A DNA stretch of 64,000 nucleotides from Streptosporangium sp. NBC_01495 (GCF_036250735.1 NZ_CP109430.1:5890001-5954000); one strand, 5' to 3'; positions 19,325 to 28,622 are shown, numbered from the stretch's first letter. Made by a program: numbers and translations. The notes: generated by a model from the letters alone, not told the origin.

Positions 19325-19456
19325 GCCCCCTGCGGCGGCGCGCACCACGGGCGCCGTGGGCGCTGTAGAACGCCGTGGGCGAGACACGGTCACCGCGAGA
19401 AGAACGCGGAACGAACGCGGAACGAGCGAAGGACGACGAGGAACGGTGAACGACCG

Positions 19457-20017
19457 ATGACGGCGAACCCGCGCAGGCAGCTGCGCCCGACCGATGTCAA
19501 ACGCCTCAACCGCACCTGGCGGAGGAACACCGAGGGGCGGCTGGCTCTGATCCTGGAGTCGGTGACCGGCCCCTTCAACATCGGTTCCATCTTCCGCACC
19601 GCCGCCGCCTTCGGCGTGGAGCGGATCTGGCTGGCGGGCAACGCCACCCCGCCGACCAATCCCAAGGCGCAGAAGACCGCCCTGGGCACCGACAGGCTGG
19701 TGGCCTGGGAGGAGCCGGTCCCCGTCCTGGAGGCCGTACGGGCGGCCAAGGAGGACGGGTACGCGGTGGTCGCGGTGGAACTCACCGGCGACGCGGTGCC
19801 GCTGTCCGAGGCCAAGCTGGGCGGGGACGTGTGCCTGGTGGTGGGCAGCGAGGACCACGGGTGCTCCCCCGCGCTGCTGGAGGCCGCCGACGGCGTCTGC
19901 TACATCCCGCAGGTCGGCCGGGTCGGCTCGTTCAACGTCGCGGTGGCGGCGGCGATCGCGGTGGCGGAGGCCCGCCGCCAGGAGTGGTCGGGCAAGGTGC
20001 CGCCGCCCGGGGAGTGA
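19457..20017 (+). CDS. TrmH/SpoU-family RNA methyltransferase
   Basis: The 186-aa protein shows the SPOUT motifs GPFNIGSIFRTAAAFGV, LVVGSEDHG and YIPQVGRVGSFNVAVAAAIA. These enzymes form a knot-fold dimer and usually 2'-O-methylate tRNA or rRNA ribose. The N-terminal extension is short, so it is the compact form. The upstream gap has degenerate GAACGCGGAACGA repeats. It converges on qcrB with a 13-bp gap. Confidence 0.9.
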   Translation: MTANPRRQLRPTDVKRLNRTWRRNTEGRLALILESVTGPFNIGSIFRTAAAFGVERIWLAGNATPPTNPKAQKTALGTDRLVAWEEPVPVLEAVRAAKEDGYAVVAVELTGDAVPLSEAKLGGDVCLVVGSEDHGCSPALLEAADGVCYIPQVGRVGSFNVAVAAAIAVAEARRQEWSGKVPPPGE

Positions 20018-20030
20018 CGGCCCCGGCCGG

Positions 20031-21692
20031 TCACGACTGCCTGTTCTCGTCCGTTCCCGGACCGACGGCCGCGCGCCCCGCACGGTCACGCCCCTCGTGG
20101 CCGTCGTGGCCGCCGTGATCCCGGCCGCCGTCGAGCGGGACCTTCTCGCCGCCGTACGCCCTGCTCATCATCGCGCGGAGCCTGCGGAGCGGATGGTGCC
20201 TCTCGTGGCGCGACGGGATGCCGTCCTCGGCCGTCCCCTCGATGATCGGGACCGGCTCCTTGCCCCGCACCTGGGCCTCGATGGACTCGAGGGACGGGAC
20301 GTGGACCTCGATGTACTCCCCTGTGGCCCGGCGCTTGATCACACCGGTCTCCACGCCGTGACCGAGGGCGTCGGCGTCGCGGCGCTGCAGGCCCACGCAG
20401 ATCCGGTAGGCGACGAAGTACGCCAGGGCCGGGCCGACGAAGATCAGGACCCGGCCGGTTATGATCATCGTGTTGATCGAGAGGTGGAAGAACGCGGCGA
20501 TCAGGTCGTTGGAGGCCATCAGCCACAGGACTCCGTAGAACGTGATCGCCGCCATGCCGATCGAGGTGCGGTGCGGGTTGTTGCGGGGACGGTCCACGAC
20601 GTGGTGCTCGCGGCGGTCCCCGGTGACCCACTGCTCGACGAACGGGTACAGGATCAGGCCCGTCAGGATGATCCCCATCGGGGCCAGCGCCGGGACCAGC
20701 ACGCTCATCGGCAGCGTGTGGCCCAGGACGTTGATCTCCCAGGAGGGCATCAGGCGTAGCGCGCCGTCCAGGAACGCCAGGTAGAAGTCGGGCTGGGTGC
20801 CCGCCGAGATGTCGGACGGGGTGTAGGGGCCGTACAGCCAGATCGGGTTGATCTGGGCGACGGTGCCCAGCAGCGCGACGACGCCGAAGGTGAACATGAA
20901 GTAGGCGCCCGACTTGGCCATGAAGGAGGGGTAGGTCGGCGCGCCCACCACGTTGTCGTTGGTGCGGTTCTTGCCCGGCATCTGCGTGTGCTTCAGCACC
21001 CACGTCAGGATCAGGTGGGCGGTGATGAGCGCCAGCAGGATGCCCGGGAGGAGCAGGATGTGGATCGAGTAGAACCTCGGGATGATGTCCTCGCCCGGAT
21101 ACTCACCGCCGACCAGGAGGAAGGAGAGCCAGGTGCCGACCAGCGGCAGCGAGAGCAACACGCTCGCGGTGATCCGCAGACCGGCGCCGGAGAGCAGGTC
21201 GTCGGGCAGGGAGTAACCGGTCAGGCCCTCGACCAGCGCCAGGGCCAGCAGCAGCACGCCGATCACCCAGTTGAGCTCGCGCGGCTTGCGGTAGGCACCG
21301 TTGAAGAACACCCGGAGCATGTGGATCGTCATGCCGCCGATGAACAGCAGGGCGGCCCAGTGGTGCATCTGCCGCATCAACAGGCCGCCGCGCACGTCGA
21401 AGTTGATGTCCAGCGACGAGGCGTACGCCTCGGACATCATGACGCCCTTGAGCGGCGAGTAGCGGCCCCCGTAGGGGACCTCCTCCATGCTGGGATTGAA
21501 GAAGAAGGTCAGGAACGTGCCGGTCAGCAGCAGGATGACGAACGAGTAGAGCGCGATCTCACCCAGCAGGAACGTCCAGTGGTCGGGAAAGATCTTCCGC
21601 ATGTTCCGTTTGAGGAACTTCGCCGCGCCGAGGCGCTCGTCGAGGAAAACGCCCGCGCCCGCCAGGCGTCCGGGAGTGCTTCCCGTGCTCAT
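20031..21692 (-). CDS. qcrB: cytochrome bc1 complex cytochrome b subunit (QcrB), isolated copy
   Basis: The 553-aa membrane protein has the cytochrome b core: FPDHWTFLLGEIALYSF, MRQMHHWAALLFIGGMTIHM (heme histidines), GLTGYSLPDDLLSG, YSIHILLLPG and ITAHLILTWVLKH. The actinobacterial C-terminal extension (GVIKRRATGEYIEVHVPS) is present, followed by a His/Gly/Asp-rich tail. The subunit oxidises menaquinol in the respiratory bcc complex. Here qcrA, qcrC and the oxidase genes that normally accompany it are absent; its neighbours are unrelated. It is probably a second copy. Confidence 0.93.
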   Translation of the reverse strand: MSTGSTPGRLAGAGVFLDERLGAAKFLKRNMRKIFPDHWTFLLGEIALYSFVILLLTGTFLTFFFNPSMEEVPYGGRYSPLKGVMMSEAYASSLDINFDVRGGLLMRQMHHWAALLFIGGMTIHMLRVFFNGAYRKPRELNWVIGVLLLALALVEGLTGYSLPDDLLSGAGLRITASVLLSLPLVGTWLSFLLVGGEYPGEDIIPRFYSIHILLLPGILLALITAHLILTWVLKHTQMPGKNRTNDNVVGAPTYPSFMAKSGAYFMFTFGVVALLGTVAQINPIWLYGPYTPSDISAGTQPDFYLAFLDGALRLMPSWEINVLGHTLPMSVLVPALAPMGIILTGLILYPFVEQWVTGDRREHHVVDRPRNNPHRTSIGMAAITFYGVLWLMASNDLIAAFFHLSINTMIITGRVLIFVGPALAYFVAYRICVGLQRRDADALGHGVETGVIKRRATGEYIEVHVPSLESIEAQVRGKEPVPIIEGTAEDGIPSRHERHHPLRRLRAMMSRAYGGEKVPLDGGRDHGGHDGHEGRDRAGRAAVGPGTDENRQS

Positions 21693-22016
21693 GCGCGGCC
21701 TCCGTTCTCACGGACCCCGGCCTCGACGTCACCGCGCCCCCGGAAACCGGAAACCGGGCGGAACGGCGAGGTCCGCCGTGGACAACCAGGTATTTCTCAT
21801 CATCCACGGCGATGGACAGGCCAGGGCAAAGCCCTCCCCCAGGTCCGGCCGTTGGATCCGCACCGCCCCCGACGGCCCCGTGGATGTCCCTCAGCGGCCC
21901 TCAGCGGCCCTCAGGGCGCCGCCGCGCCCCGCCCCGTCCCCGTTCAGGGCCTTGTGATCCAAACGTTCACCTGCCCGCGATGACGCGCCCGGCCCGCAGG
22001 GGGCATACTCCTGCAC
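21693..22016. other. intergenic region between divergent qcrB and phosphodiesterase
   Basis: The 324-bp gap must hold both promoters. Near its middle are three imperfect copies of CCCTCAGCGG (21888-21918). I see no gene or RNA structure of note. Confidence 0.5.
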
Positions 22017-22814
22017 GTGCAACGCCGTTACGCCTTCCTCGACCATCCCGGTCCGCTGCCCTTCGCGCACCGGGGTGGCGCGGCCGAGGGCAGGGAGAAC
22101 ACCTTCCCCGCCTTCGAGCGGGCTGTCGAGCTCGGTTACACGTACCTGGAGACCGACGCGCACGCCACCGCCGACGGGGTGCTGCTGGCCTTCCACGACC
22201 ACACCCTGGACCGGGTGACCGACCGCAGGGGCCGGATCGCCGAACTGCCGTACCGGCTGGTGCGCGAGGCGCGGATCGGCGGCGTGGACGAGATCCCGCT
22301 GATGGAGGACCTGCTGGGCTCGTGGCCCGAGGCGCGCTTCAACATCGACGTCAAGGAGTCGGCGGCCATCGCGCCGCTCGCCGAGGCGGTCAGGCGGACC
22401 GCCTCCCACGACCGGATCTGCCTCACCTCCTTCTCCGAGGAGCGGCTCGCCAGGGCCCGCGCCTCGATCGGCCGCGAGGTGTGCTCCTCGCTCGGCCCGC
22501 GCGGCGTGGCGACCCTGCGCGCCGCCGCCACCACCTCCGGGTACGGCCGCCTGCTCGCCCGCCTGGTCCGCGCCGGGGTGCCGTGCGCGCAGGTGCCGGT
22601 CGGCTTCCGCGGCCTGCGGGTCACCACGCCCGCCCTGATCCGCACGGCGCACGCGCTCGGCATGCAGATCCACGTGTGGACCGTCAACGACACCGGGGTG
22701 ATGGAACGCCTGCTCGACCTCGGCGTGGACGGCCTGATGACCGACAACATCTCGGGGCTGCGCGGCGTGCTGGAGTCCCGTGGCCAGTGGTATCCGGGCC
22801 GCCTCGCCGTATGA
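22017..22814 (+). CDS. glycerophosphodiester phosphodiesterase
   Basis: The 265-aa protein has the GDPD signatures PFAHRGGAAEGRENTFPAFE, YLETDAHATADGVLLAFHDH and FNIDVKE. A late VWTVNDTGVMERLLDLGVDG segment closes the TIM barrel. It hydrolyses glycerophosphodiesters to glycerol-3-phosphate and an alcohol. No signal peptide is seen, so it acts in the cytoplasm. It begins with GTG and is followed after 55 bp by a transporter gene, possibly in the same operon. Confidence 0.92.
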   Translation: MQRRYAFLDHPGPLPFAHRGGAAEGRENTFPAFERAVELGYTYLETDAHATADGVLLAFHDHTLDRVTDRRGRIAELPYRLVREARIGGVDEIPLMEDLLGSWPEARFNIDVKESAAIAPLAEAVRRTASHDRICLTSFSEERLARARASIGREVCSSLGPRGVATLRAAATTSGYGRLLARLVRAGVPCAQVPVGFRGLRVTTPALIRTAHALGMQIHVWTVNDTGVMERLLDLGVDGLMTDNISGLRGVLESRGQWYPGRLAV

Positions 22815-22869
22815 ACCACGCCCCTCCCCGTCCCCTCACCCCCGCCCCCCGACAAACCGAGGACCGCCC

Positions 22870-24225
22870 ATGACCTCCGAACAGGTCGTCGAGGACTCCC
22901 CCCAGTCCCGACGCCGCGAGCAGCGCGGCTGGTACTTCTACGACTGGGCGAACTCCGCCTTCCCGACCACCATCCTGACGGTCTTCCTCGGCCCGTACCT
23001 GACGACGATCGCGGAGACCGCCGCCCAGGGACGCCCGTACGTGGACGTGCTCGGGTTCGACGTGCGGCCCAGCGCCTACTACTCCTTCGTGGTGGGCTGC
23101 GCGGCCATCCTGCAGATCGTCCTGATGCCCGTCGTGGGCGCGCTGGCCGACCACACCGGCAGGAAGAAGGAGCTTCTCGGCCTCTTCGCCTACCTCGGCG
23201 CCGGGGCCACCGTCTGCTTCTGGTTCGTCGCCGACGGGCGCTACCTGCTGGGCGGCGTGCTGTTCCTGGTGTCCAGCGTCGCCTTCGCCGCCGCGTTCGT
23301 GATCTACAACTCGTTCCTACCGGAGATCGCCACGGCGGACGAGCGCGACAAGGTCTCCGCCAGAGGGTGGGGTTTCGGCTATCTCGGCGGCGGCCTGCTG
23401 CTCGCCCTCCATCTGGTGCTCTTCCTCTACCACGAGTCCTTCGGCGTCACCGAGGGCGAGGCCGTGCGCATCGCCCTGGCGTCAGCGGGCCTGTGGTGGG
23501 GCGGGTTCACGATCATCCCGCTGCTGCGGCTGCGCAACCGGCGGGCGCTCCCCTCGGGCGCCGAGACGACCGTCCAGGCGGTGACCGGCAGCTTCCGCCA
23601 GCTGGGCCGCACGATCAGGGAGCTGCGACGCTATCCGCTCACCCTGGGCTTCCTGGTCGCCTATCTCATCTACAACGACGGCGTGCAGACCGTCATCTCC
23701 TTCTCGGCCACCTACGCCGACAAGGAGCTCGGCCTGGACCAGGAGGTCCGGATCCAGGCGATCCTGATGGTGCAGTTCGTGGCCTTCTTCGGCGCCCTGC
23801 TGCTCGGCCGGCTCGCCGCCTCGTACGGGGCCAAGCGGGTCGTGATGGTCGCGCTGATCGCCTGGATCGCGGTGGTGGCCGTGGCCTACTTCCTGCCCAC
23901 GGGCGCGAAACTGCCGTTCTTCGCGCTGGCGTTCGCGATCGCGATCGTGATGGGCGGGACACAGGCCCTGTCGCGGTCGCTGTTCTCCCACGTGATCCCG
24001 AAGGGCAAGGAGGCGGAGTACTACAGCCTGTACGAGATCAGCGACAAGGGCTCGACGTTCCTCGGCTCGTTCACCCTTGGCCTGGCGCTCCAGCTGACCG
24101 ACAGCTATCGTCTGGGAATCATCTCTCTGGTGATCTTTTTCGTGCTCGGTTTCGTGCTGCTCGCCCTCATCGACCTGCCCAAGGCCATCAGAGCGGCCGG
24201 AAACCAGGTGCCGGAACGCATCTGA
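22870..24225 (+). CDS. MFS transporter of the UMF1/Atg22-like family
   Basis: The 451-aa membrane protein begins QRGWYFYDWANSAFPTTILT, the hallmark of the Atg22/UMF1 group. It has about twelve hydrophobic helices, GALADHTGRKKELL between helices, and MGGTQALSRSLFSHVIPKGKEAEYY, also typical. Fungal Atg22 exports amino acids from vacuoles; bacterial substrates are not established. The start at 22870 is preferred over an in-frame start 90 bp upstream, which would overlap the phosphodiesterase gene. Confidence 0.88.
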   Translation: MTSEQVVEDSPQSRRREQRGWYFYDWANSAFPTTILTVFLGPYLTTIAETAAQGRPYVDVLGFDVRPSAYYSFVVGCAAILQIVLMPVVGALADHTGRKKELLGLFAYLGAGATVCFWFVADGRYLLGGVLFLVSSVAFAAAFVIYNSFLPEIATADERDKVSARGWGFGYLGGGLLLALHLVLFLYHESFGVTEGEAVRIALASAGLWWGGFTIIPLLRLRNRRALPSGAETTVQAVTGSFRQLGRTIRELRRYPLTLGFLVAYLIYNDGVQTVISFSATYADKELGLDQEVRIQAILMVQFVAFFGALLLGRLAASYGAKRVVMVALIAWIAVVAVAYFLPTGAKLPFFALAFAIAIVMGGTQALSRSLFSHVIPKGKEAEYYSLYEISDKGSTFLGSFTLGLALQLTDSYRLGIISLVIFFVLGFVLLALIDLPKAIRAAGNQVPERI

Positions 24226-24293
24226 GGGCACCTCGAAAAAAGGGTCCTTCGCAGACCGGGTCAAGAACGTGCGATTGGATCACCCTGTCTGTG

Positions 24294-24319
24294 GGAATCC
24301 ACACACGGTACCAAGCGTT
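24294..24319 (+). promoter_or_regulatory. SigR-type promoter of rbpA
   Basis: GGGAAT followed by exactly 18 bp and GTTG matches the SigR consensus GGGAAT-N18-GTT of actinomycetes. It lies 55 bp before the rbpA start. The rbpA gene of Streptomyces coelicolor is a known SigR target, so disulfide-stress control is expected here too. Confidence 0.75.
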
Positions 24320-24373
24320 GTACGCCGTGGGAGACGAACCCCTCACGACGGGGCCCTCAGGAGGCATTCAGAC

Positions 24374-24718
24374 ATGGGCGAGCGTGCGCTACGCGGCACC
24401 AGACTCGGGGCGACCAGCTACGAGAACGACCGCAACACCGATCTGGCCCCGCGCCAGGAGGTGTCCTACACCTGCCCGAAGGGCCATCGATTCGACGTTC
24501 CGCTTGCCGCTGAAGCCGAGATCCCGGCGACCTGGGAGTGCCGCATGTGCGGCGCGACCGCCCTCCGGGTGGACGGCGAGCTGCCGGAGGCCAAGAAGGC
24601 CAAGCCCCCGCGAACGCACTGGGACATGCTGCTGGAGCGCCGCACGATCGAGGACCTGGAGGAGGTGCTCAACGAGCGCCTGGCGATTCTACGCGCCCAG
24701 CGCCGCAAGAGCGCCTGA
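24374..24718 (+). CDS. rbpA: RNA polymerase-binding protein RbpA
   Basis: The 114-aa protein starts GERALRGTRLGATSYENDRN and has the core with Cys34, Cys56 and Cys59 (YTCPKGHRF, ECRMCG). The sigma-binding C-terminal helix runs HWDMLLERRTIEDLEEVLNE. RbpA binds the principal sigma factor and the polymerase beta subunit region, stabilises open complexes and influences rifampicin tolerance. Length is normal. A SigR-type promoter precedes it and a perfect hairpin follows. Confidence 0.96.
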   Translation: MGERALRGTRLGATSYENDRNTDLAPRQEVSYTCPKGHRFDVPLAAEAEIPATWECRMCGATALRVDGELPEAKKAKPPRTHWDMLLERRTIEDLEEVLNERLAILRAQRRKSA

Positions 24719-24733
24719 TCGATTCGGAGAGAT

Positions 24734-24768
24734 GGAGACCCCCGGCCCTGTGAGGTCCGGGGGTCTCC
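24734..24768 (+). terminator. terminator of rbpA
   Basis: A perfect 12-bp stem (GGAGACCCCCGG / CCGGGGGTCTCC) with an 11-nt loop begins 15 bp after the stop. Confidence 0.85.
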
Positions 24769-24895
24769 GCCTTCCCGCCCCCCGGTTTTTGGAAGATCGT
24801 CCGGCTCCTCCCGAAGGCCGGGAGGGAAGTGGCTCAATTGATTGGCATGGAATTGGCCCTTAAGGTCGGTCCGCTTCCCGCCTAGGGTCGCTCCC

Positions 24896-25723
24896 ATGAC
24901 CACTTCGACCAGCGCGGACAGCGGCGGCAGCACGTCGACGACGGCCCGTGGGAAGGCCTCGGCGCTGCGGGCGCTGCACGTACCCGGCCGCCCGCTGGTG
25001 GTGCCCAACGTCTGGGACGCCGTGTCGGCCCGCGCCGTCGAGGCTGCGGGCTTCCCGGTGATCGCCACCGGCAGCGCCGCGATCGCCCCGGTGCTCGGCT
25101 ACGACGACGGCGAGGGGACGCCGGTCGAGGAGATGCTGGCCGCGATCGCCAGGATCGGCCGCTCGGTCGGCCTGCCCGTCACCGCCGACATGGAGCGCGG
25201 CTACGGGCTGGAGCCCGCGGAGTTGGTCGAGCGGCTCGTCGCGGCGGGGGCGTCCGGCTGCAACCTGGAGGACTCCGACCCCCGTACGGGCGCGATGGCC
25301 GACGTCGACGAGCAGGCCGCCCTCCTCGGCGCCGTCAGGGCCGCCGCGGCCGGCACGGGCGTGGACCTGGTGATCAACGCCCGGATCGACACCTACATCC
25401 ACGGCACGGGGAACGCCGCGGAGCGGCTGGCCGAGTCGGTGCGGCGGGGCCGCCGCTATCTGGAGGCGGGCGCCGACTGCGTCTATCCGATCTTCGCGGC
25501 CGAGGCGGGGGCCGTCCGCGCGCTGACCGAGGGTATCGACGGGCCGGTCAACATCCTGTTCCGCCCCGGCACGCCGTCACTCGGCGAACTGGCGGCCCTC
25601 GGGGTGGCCCGCGTGAGTTTCGGCCACGGCCTGCACGAGGCCGTGCGGGCGTACGCGGCCCGGATGCTCGCGGCGATCCGGAACGGCGAGAGCCCCTATC
25701 CTCCCGGGCTTCCCGCCCCCTGA
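24896..25723 (+). CDS. isocitrate lyase/PEP mutase family enzyme
   Basis: The 275-aa protein contains VVPNVWDAVSARAVEAAGF, ATGSAAIAPVLGY, PVTADMERGYG, GCNLEDSDPRTG and INARIDTYIHG. The family includes oxaloacetate-, methylisocitrate- and phosphonopyruvate-processing enzymes. The KKCGH catalytic loop of true isocitrate lyases is absent, so this is the broad PEP-mutase-like branch and the substrate is unknown. A TAGGGT element 7 bp before the ATG could be a -10 box of a leaderless transcript. Confidence 0.85.
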   Translation: MTTSTSADSGGSTSTTARGKASALRALHVPGRPLVVPNVWDAVSARAVEAAGFPVIATGSAAIAPVLGYDDGEGTPVEEMLAAIARIGRSVGLPVTADMERGYGLEPAELVERLVAAGASGCNLEDSDPRTGAMADVDEQAALLGAVRAAAAGTGVDLVINARIDTYIHGTGNAAERLAESVRRGRRYLEAGADCVYPIFAAEAGAVRALTEGIDGPVNILFRPGTPSLGELAALGVARVSFGHGLHEAVRAYAARMLAAIRNGESPYPPGLPAP

Positions 25724-25746
25724 CCCCGTCGGTCCCCGGCCCCGGC

Positions 25747-27042
25747 TCAGAGGCACAGCTCCCCCTGGCCGCCCCCGCGCCACTCCACCAGCAGGACGGT
25801 CGCGTCGTCCTGCAGCCTCCCGTCGTGATACTCCAGCACGCTGCGGACCAGGCGGCGCAGGGTCTCCGGTACGGGAAGGCCGTCGGCGCCGCGGCGGATG
25901 ATGAAGTCGACGAAGCGCTCCAGGCCGAACTCCTCGCCCGTCCGGTTACGGGCCTCGGTCATGCCGTCGGTGTAGAGGAGCACGCGGTCGCCGGGCTCCA
26001 GCTGCTCCCTGCACAGGAGCACGGGCAGCCCGAGGCCGAGCCCCATCGGGTGGGCGGGCGGGCATCGCAGGGTGGTGACCCAGCGCCCTCCCCTGATCAC
26101 CACCGGGGGGTGGTGGCCGCGGTTGACCCAGGTGAACATACCGGTGCGCATGTTCAGGTTGGCCAGGACGGCCGTGGCGAAGCGGTTGCCCAGGCCGAAC
26201 TCCTTGATCAGCACCTCCTCGATCCCCTCGCTGACCACGACCAGGTCCGCGCCCTGGCGGCGGCGGTTGCGGCCGGCGGCCACCGCGAGGTTCGCGGTCA
26301 GCCCAGCGGACGCGTCGTGCCCCATCGCGTCGAAGACCGCCAGGTGGACGCACTCGCCGGACAGCGCGTAGTCGAAGGCGTCGCCGCCGAGTTCGTAGGC
26401 CGGTTCGAGCGCGGCGCCGATCACCACCTCCTCGTTGGCGAAGGTGAGCGACGGCAGCAGGTTCCACTGCATCTCGGCGGCGACGTTCATCGGCCGGGTC
26501 CGCACCAGCCGGGCGTAGGAGTCGCTCTGGGCGCGCTTGCTCACCAGCAGCAGCGCCGTCATGGACGCGAGATGCCTCATGTCCTCCTGGGCCCGTTCCG
26601 CGTCGGTCTCCGGCCGGACGCTGAGGCGCAGCACGCCGAGGCGTTCGGTGCCGTCGAGCAGCGGCACCCACCAGCGGCCCGGTTCGTCTCCCGAGGGGGG
26701 TCTGAACAGGACGCGCACCTCCTGGAAGGCCCGTCCCGCCAGCGTCCCGTCGATCCGCAGCTCGCTCTTCTCCCGCTCCGTCCCCTCGTCGGCGCCACGG
26801 CCGGTCAGCGGGCGCAGCACGTCCTGCTGCAGGTCGGCCAGGTGGATCAGCACGTCGTACAGGCCGACGTGGGCGGCGTGCTCCTCGACGAGGGCCGGAA
26901 GTTTCTCCACCGCGCTCATGTGGCTGGCCTCGGCCAGTCCCGCGAGCATTCTCGCGCGTCCCTCGTAAGATCCCGCTCCGGCGTTCCCGTTGTTCTCCCG
27001 GTTCCCGCCCGTTCGCGGCACAGATGGCATGGATCCGTCCAT
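25747..27042 (-). CDS. PP2C-type (SpoIIE/RsbU) serine phosphatase
   Basis: The 431-aa protein starts at an ATG with AAGGAG 8 bp upstream; a longer frame lacks a ribosome site. Residues 30-215 look like a GAF-type sensor region. The C-terminal phosphatase domain shows GGDAFDYAL, VFDAMGHDASAGL, RGHHPPVVIRGG, LLYTDGMTEARN and DDATVLLVEW, including the metal-binding aspartates. Such phosphatases usually dephosphorylate an anti-sigma antagonist. No anti-sigma or antagonist gene is adjacent. Confidence 0.9.
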   Translation of the reverse strand: MDGSMPSVPRTGGNRENNGNAGAGSYEGRARMLAGLAEASHMSAVEKLPALVEEHAAHVGLYDVLIHLADLQQDVLRPLTGRGADEGTEREKSELRIDGTLAGRAFQEVRVLFRPPSGDEPGRWWVPLLDGTERLGVLRLSVRPETDAERAQEDMRHLASMTALLLVSKRAQSDSYARLVRTRPMNVAAEMQWNLLPSLTFANEEVVIGAALEPAYELGGDAFDYALSGECVHLAVFDAMGHDASAGLTANLAVAAGRNRRRQGADLVVVSEGIEEVLIKEFGLGNRFATAVLANLNMRTGMFTWVNRGHHPPVVIRGGRWVTTLRCPPAHPMGLGLGLPVLLCREQLEPGDRVLLYTDGMTEARNRTGEEFGLERFVDFIIRRGADGLPVPETLRRLVRSVLEYHDGRLQDDATVLLVEWRGGGQGELCL

Positions 27043-27165
27043 GGCCACTCCTTGACAATTCCGGCCCCACCGGACGGCGAACACGAGCGGCGCATCCGGC
27101 GCCCCCGTGATCCCTACCCCCGTCCGGGGGGTTGACCCGGCCGCCCGGACGGGGGGCCGGGTCAC

Positions 27166-27432
27166 CTACTCGTCGGCCTCGTCGGCGGACAGGTCGACGC
27201 CGCCGACCCGGTCGTAGATCACCATCCCGTCGGACAGCCTGACCACGCGCACCCTCCTGGCGAGCCCGGTCGTCTCCAGGTTACGGGCCGAGTGCACCGC
27301 GTACCGCGGGAAGTGGTAGCGGTCGCGGGTGCTCCCGTGTGGCTCGTCACGCTCACAGACGACCTCGTAGCGGTCCTCTGGCCATATCGGAGGCGGCGGC
27401 GTCTGCCGTCCTCGACCGGCGAGCCTGATCAT
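27166..27432 (-). CDS. small conserved-looking hypothetical protein
   Basis: The 88-aa protein is unrecognised. It has a Pro-rich start (QTPPPPIWPEDRYEVV), a charged middle (YHFPRYAVHSARNLETTGLA), two basic beta-like strands (RRVRVVRLSDGMVIYDRV) and an acidic end. It is transcribed towards the PP2C gene 123 bp away. AGGAGAGGAGGCG lies upstream of the ATG. Codon positions look like a real gene. Function unknown. Confidence 0.6.
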   Translation of the reverse strand: MIRLAGRGRQTPPPPIWPEDRYEVVCERDEPHGSTRDRYHFPRYAVHSARNLETTGLARRVRVVRLSDGMVIYDRVGGVDLSADEADE

Positions 27433-27681
27433 CGGCTCGCCTCCTCTCCTGGAATGTTCACGTCAAGTGAGCGGAACAGTCATCGCGTGACCGTTTTGAG
27501 CATTCTTAATCACCCCATTATGGCCATTCGGAACCGGAGAACTGTAAGGTGAGCACCCCTCGCAGTGATTGGCCGGTCAACCAGTCACGACACGGACCAC
27601 CCACGATCACCCCCGCACGCCAGCCCGGCCTGACCCCGTCCTGGCACGTTCCAACTCTCTCCCCGCTGCCAGGAGTTCGTC

Positions 27682-28554
27682 ATGTCCCCCATCGACCATT
27701 TCGCCTACGGGTTCGTCACACCGGCGGCCTCGTACGCCATGTCGAGCATCGGCTGCCTGCTGGGGCTGCTGTTCACCGCGCGGGCCCGCGGGGCGGAGGG
27801 CCACTCGCGCGCGCTCTGGCTGGGCGGCGCGGCCCTGTCCATCGGCGGGACCGGCATCTGGGTGATGCACTTCATCGCGATGATGGGCTTCGACGTCCAG
27901 GGCACGTCGATCCGCTACGACGTCCCGCTGACCGTCGCGTCCGCGCTGCTCGCGGTCGTCGTCGTCGGCACCGGTCTCCTCCTGGTCTCGCGCAGGGAGA
28001 ACAGCACCGGCGCGCTCGTCGGCGGCGGGCTGCTCACCGGCCTGGGCGTGGCCGGAATGCACTATCTGGGCATGGCGGCCGTGAACATGTCCGCGCACGT
28101 GAGCTACGACCCCCTCCTGGTCGGGTTGTCGCTGCTCATCGCCGTGGTCGCGGCGACAGTGGCGCTCTGGTTCAGCCTGCGGGTACGCGGGGCGCTCGCC
28201 ACCACGGGCGCCGCCCTGCTGATGGGGTTCGCGGTCAATGGGATGCACTACACCGGCATGTTCGCCATCGGGGTCGGCGTCCACGACACCTCCGCGCCGG
28301 CGAGCGGGGCGCAGGGGATGGACTTCATGCTGCCCCTGCTCGTCGGGATCAGCCTGCTCACCCTCGGACTGCTTCTGGCGATCTTCCTGTCCCCCTCGGA
28401 GCGGGAGATGCGCGAGGACGCGGATCTCCTGTCCCAGTTGCGGCGCGGTCGCACGGGTGAGGACTCCCAGCCCGCCGGGCCGATGGAGCCGCACGCGCGG
28501 CCGGCCCGGCGGCACGAGCCCTCCCTGTTCGACGACCACGGCCCCGGGCACTGA
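27682..28554 (+). CDS. MHYT-domain integral membrane sensor
   Basis: The 290-aa protein has seven hydrophobic helices. Three MHYT motifs or variants sit at helix ends: MHFIAMMGF, MHYLGMAAV and MHYTGMFAI. They are proposed to bind copper and sense oxygen, CO or NO. Elsewhere this module is often fused to GGDEF/EAL or kinase domains. Here only a polar, Arg/Asp/His-rich C-terminal tail follows (about residues 230-290). The start follows CAGGAGTTCGTC. Confidence 0.9.
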   Translation: MSPIDHFAYGFVTPAASYAMSSIGCLLGLLFTARARGAEGHSRALWLGGAALSIGGTGIWVMHFIAMMGFDVQGTSIRYDVPLTVASALLAVVVVGTGLLLVSRRENSTGALVGGGLLTGLGVAGMHYLGMAAVNMSAHVSYDPLLVGLSLLIAVVAATVALWFSLRVRGALATTGAALLMGFAVNGMHYTGMFAIGVGVHDTSAPASGAQGMDFMLPLLVGISLLTLGLLLAIFLSPSEREMREDADLLSQLRRGRTGEDSQPAGPMEPHARPARRHEPSLFDDHGPGH

Positions 28555-28589
28555 CCCCCTCCGTCCCGGGCGCCGCCCCCCTCGCTCCC

Positions 28590-28622
28590 GGCTCGGACCC
28601 GGCTCGGACCCGGCTCGGACCC
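28590..28622. repeat. three copies of an 11-bp tandem repeat
   Basis: GGCTCGGACCC is repeated three times head to tail in the gap between the MHYT and phosphotransferase genes, about 50 bp before the latter's start. Confidence 0.85.
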
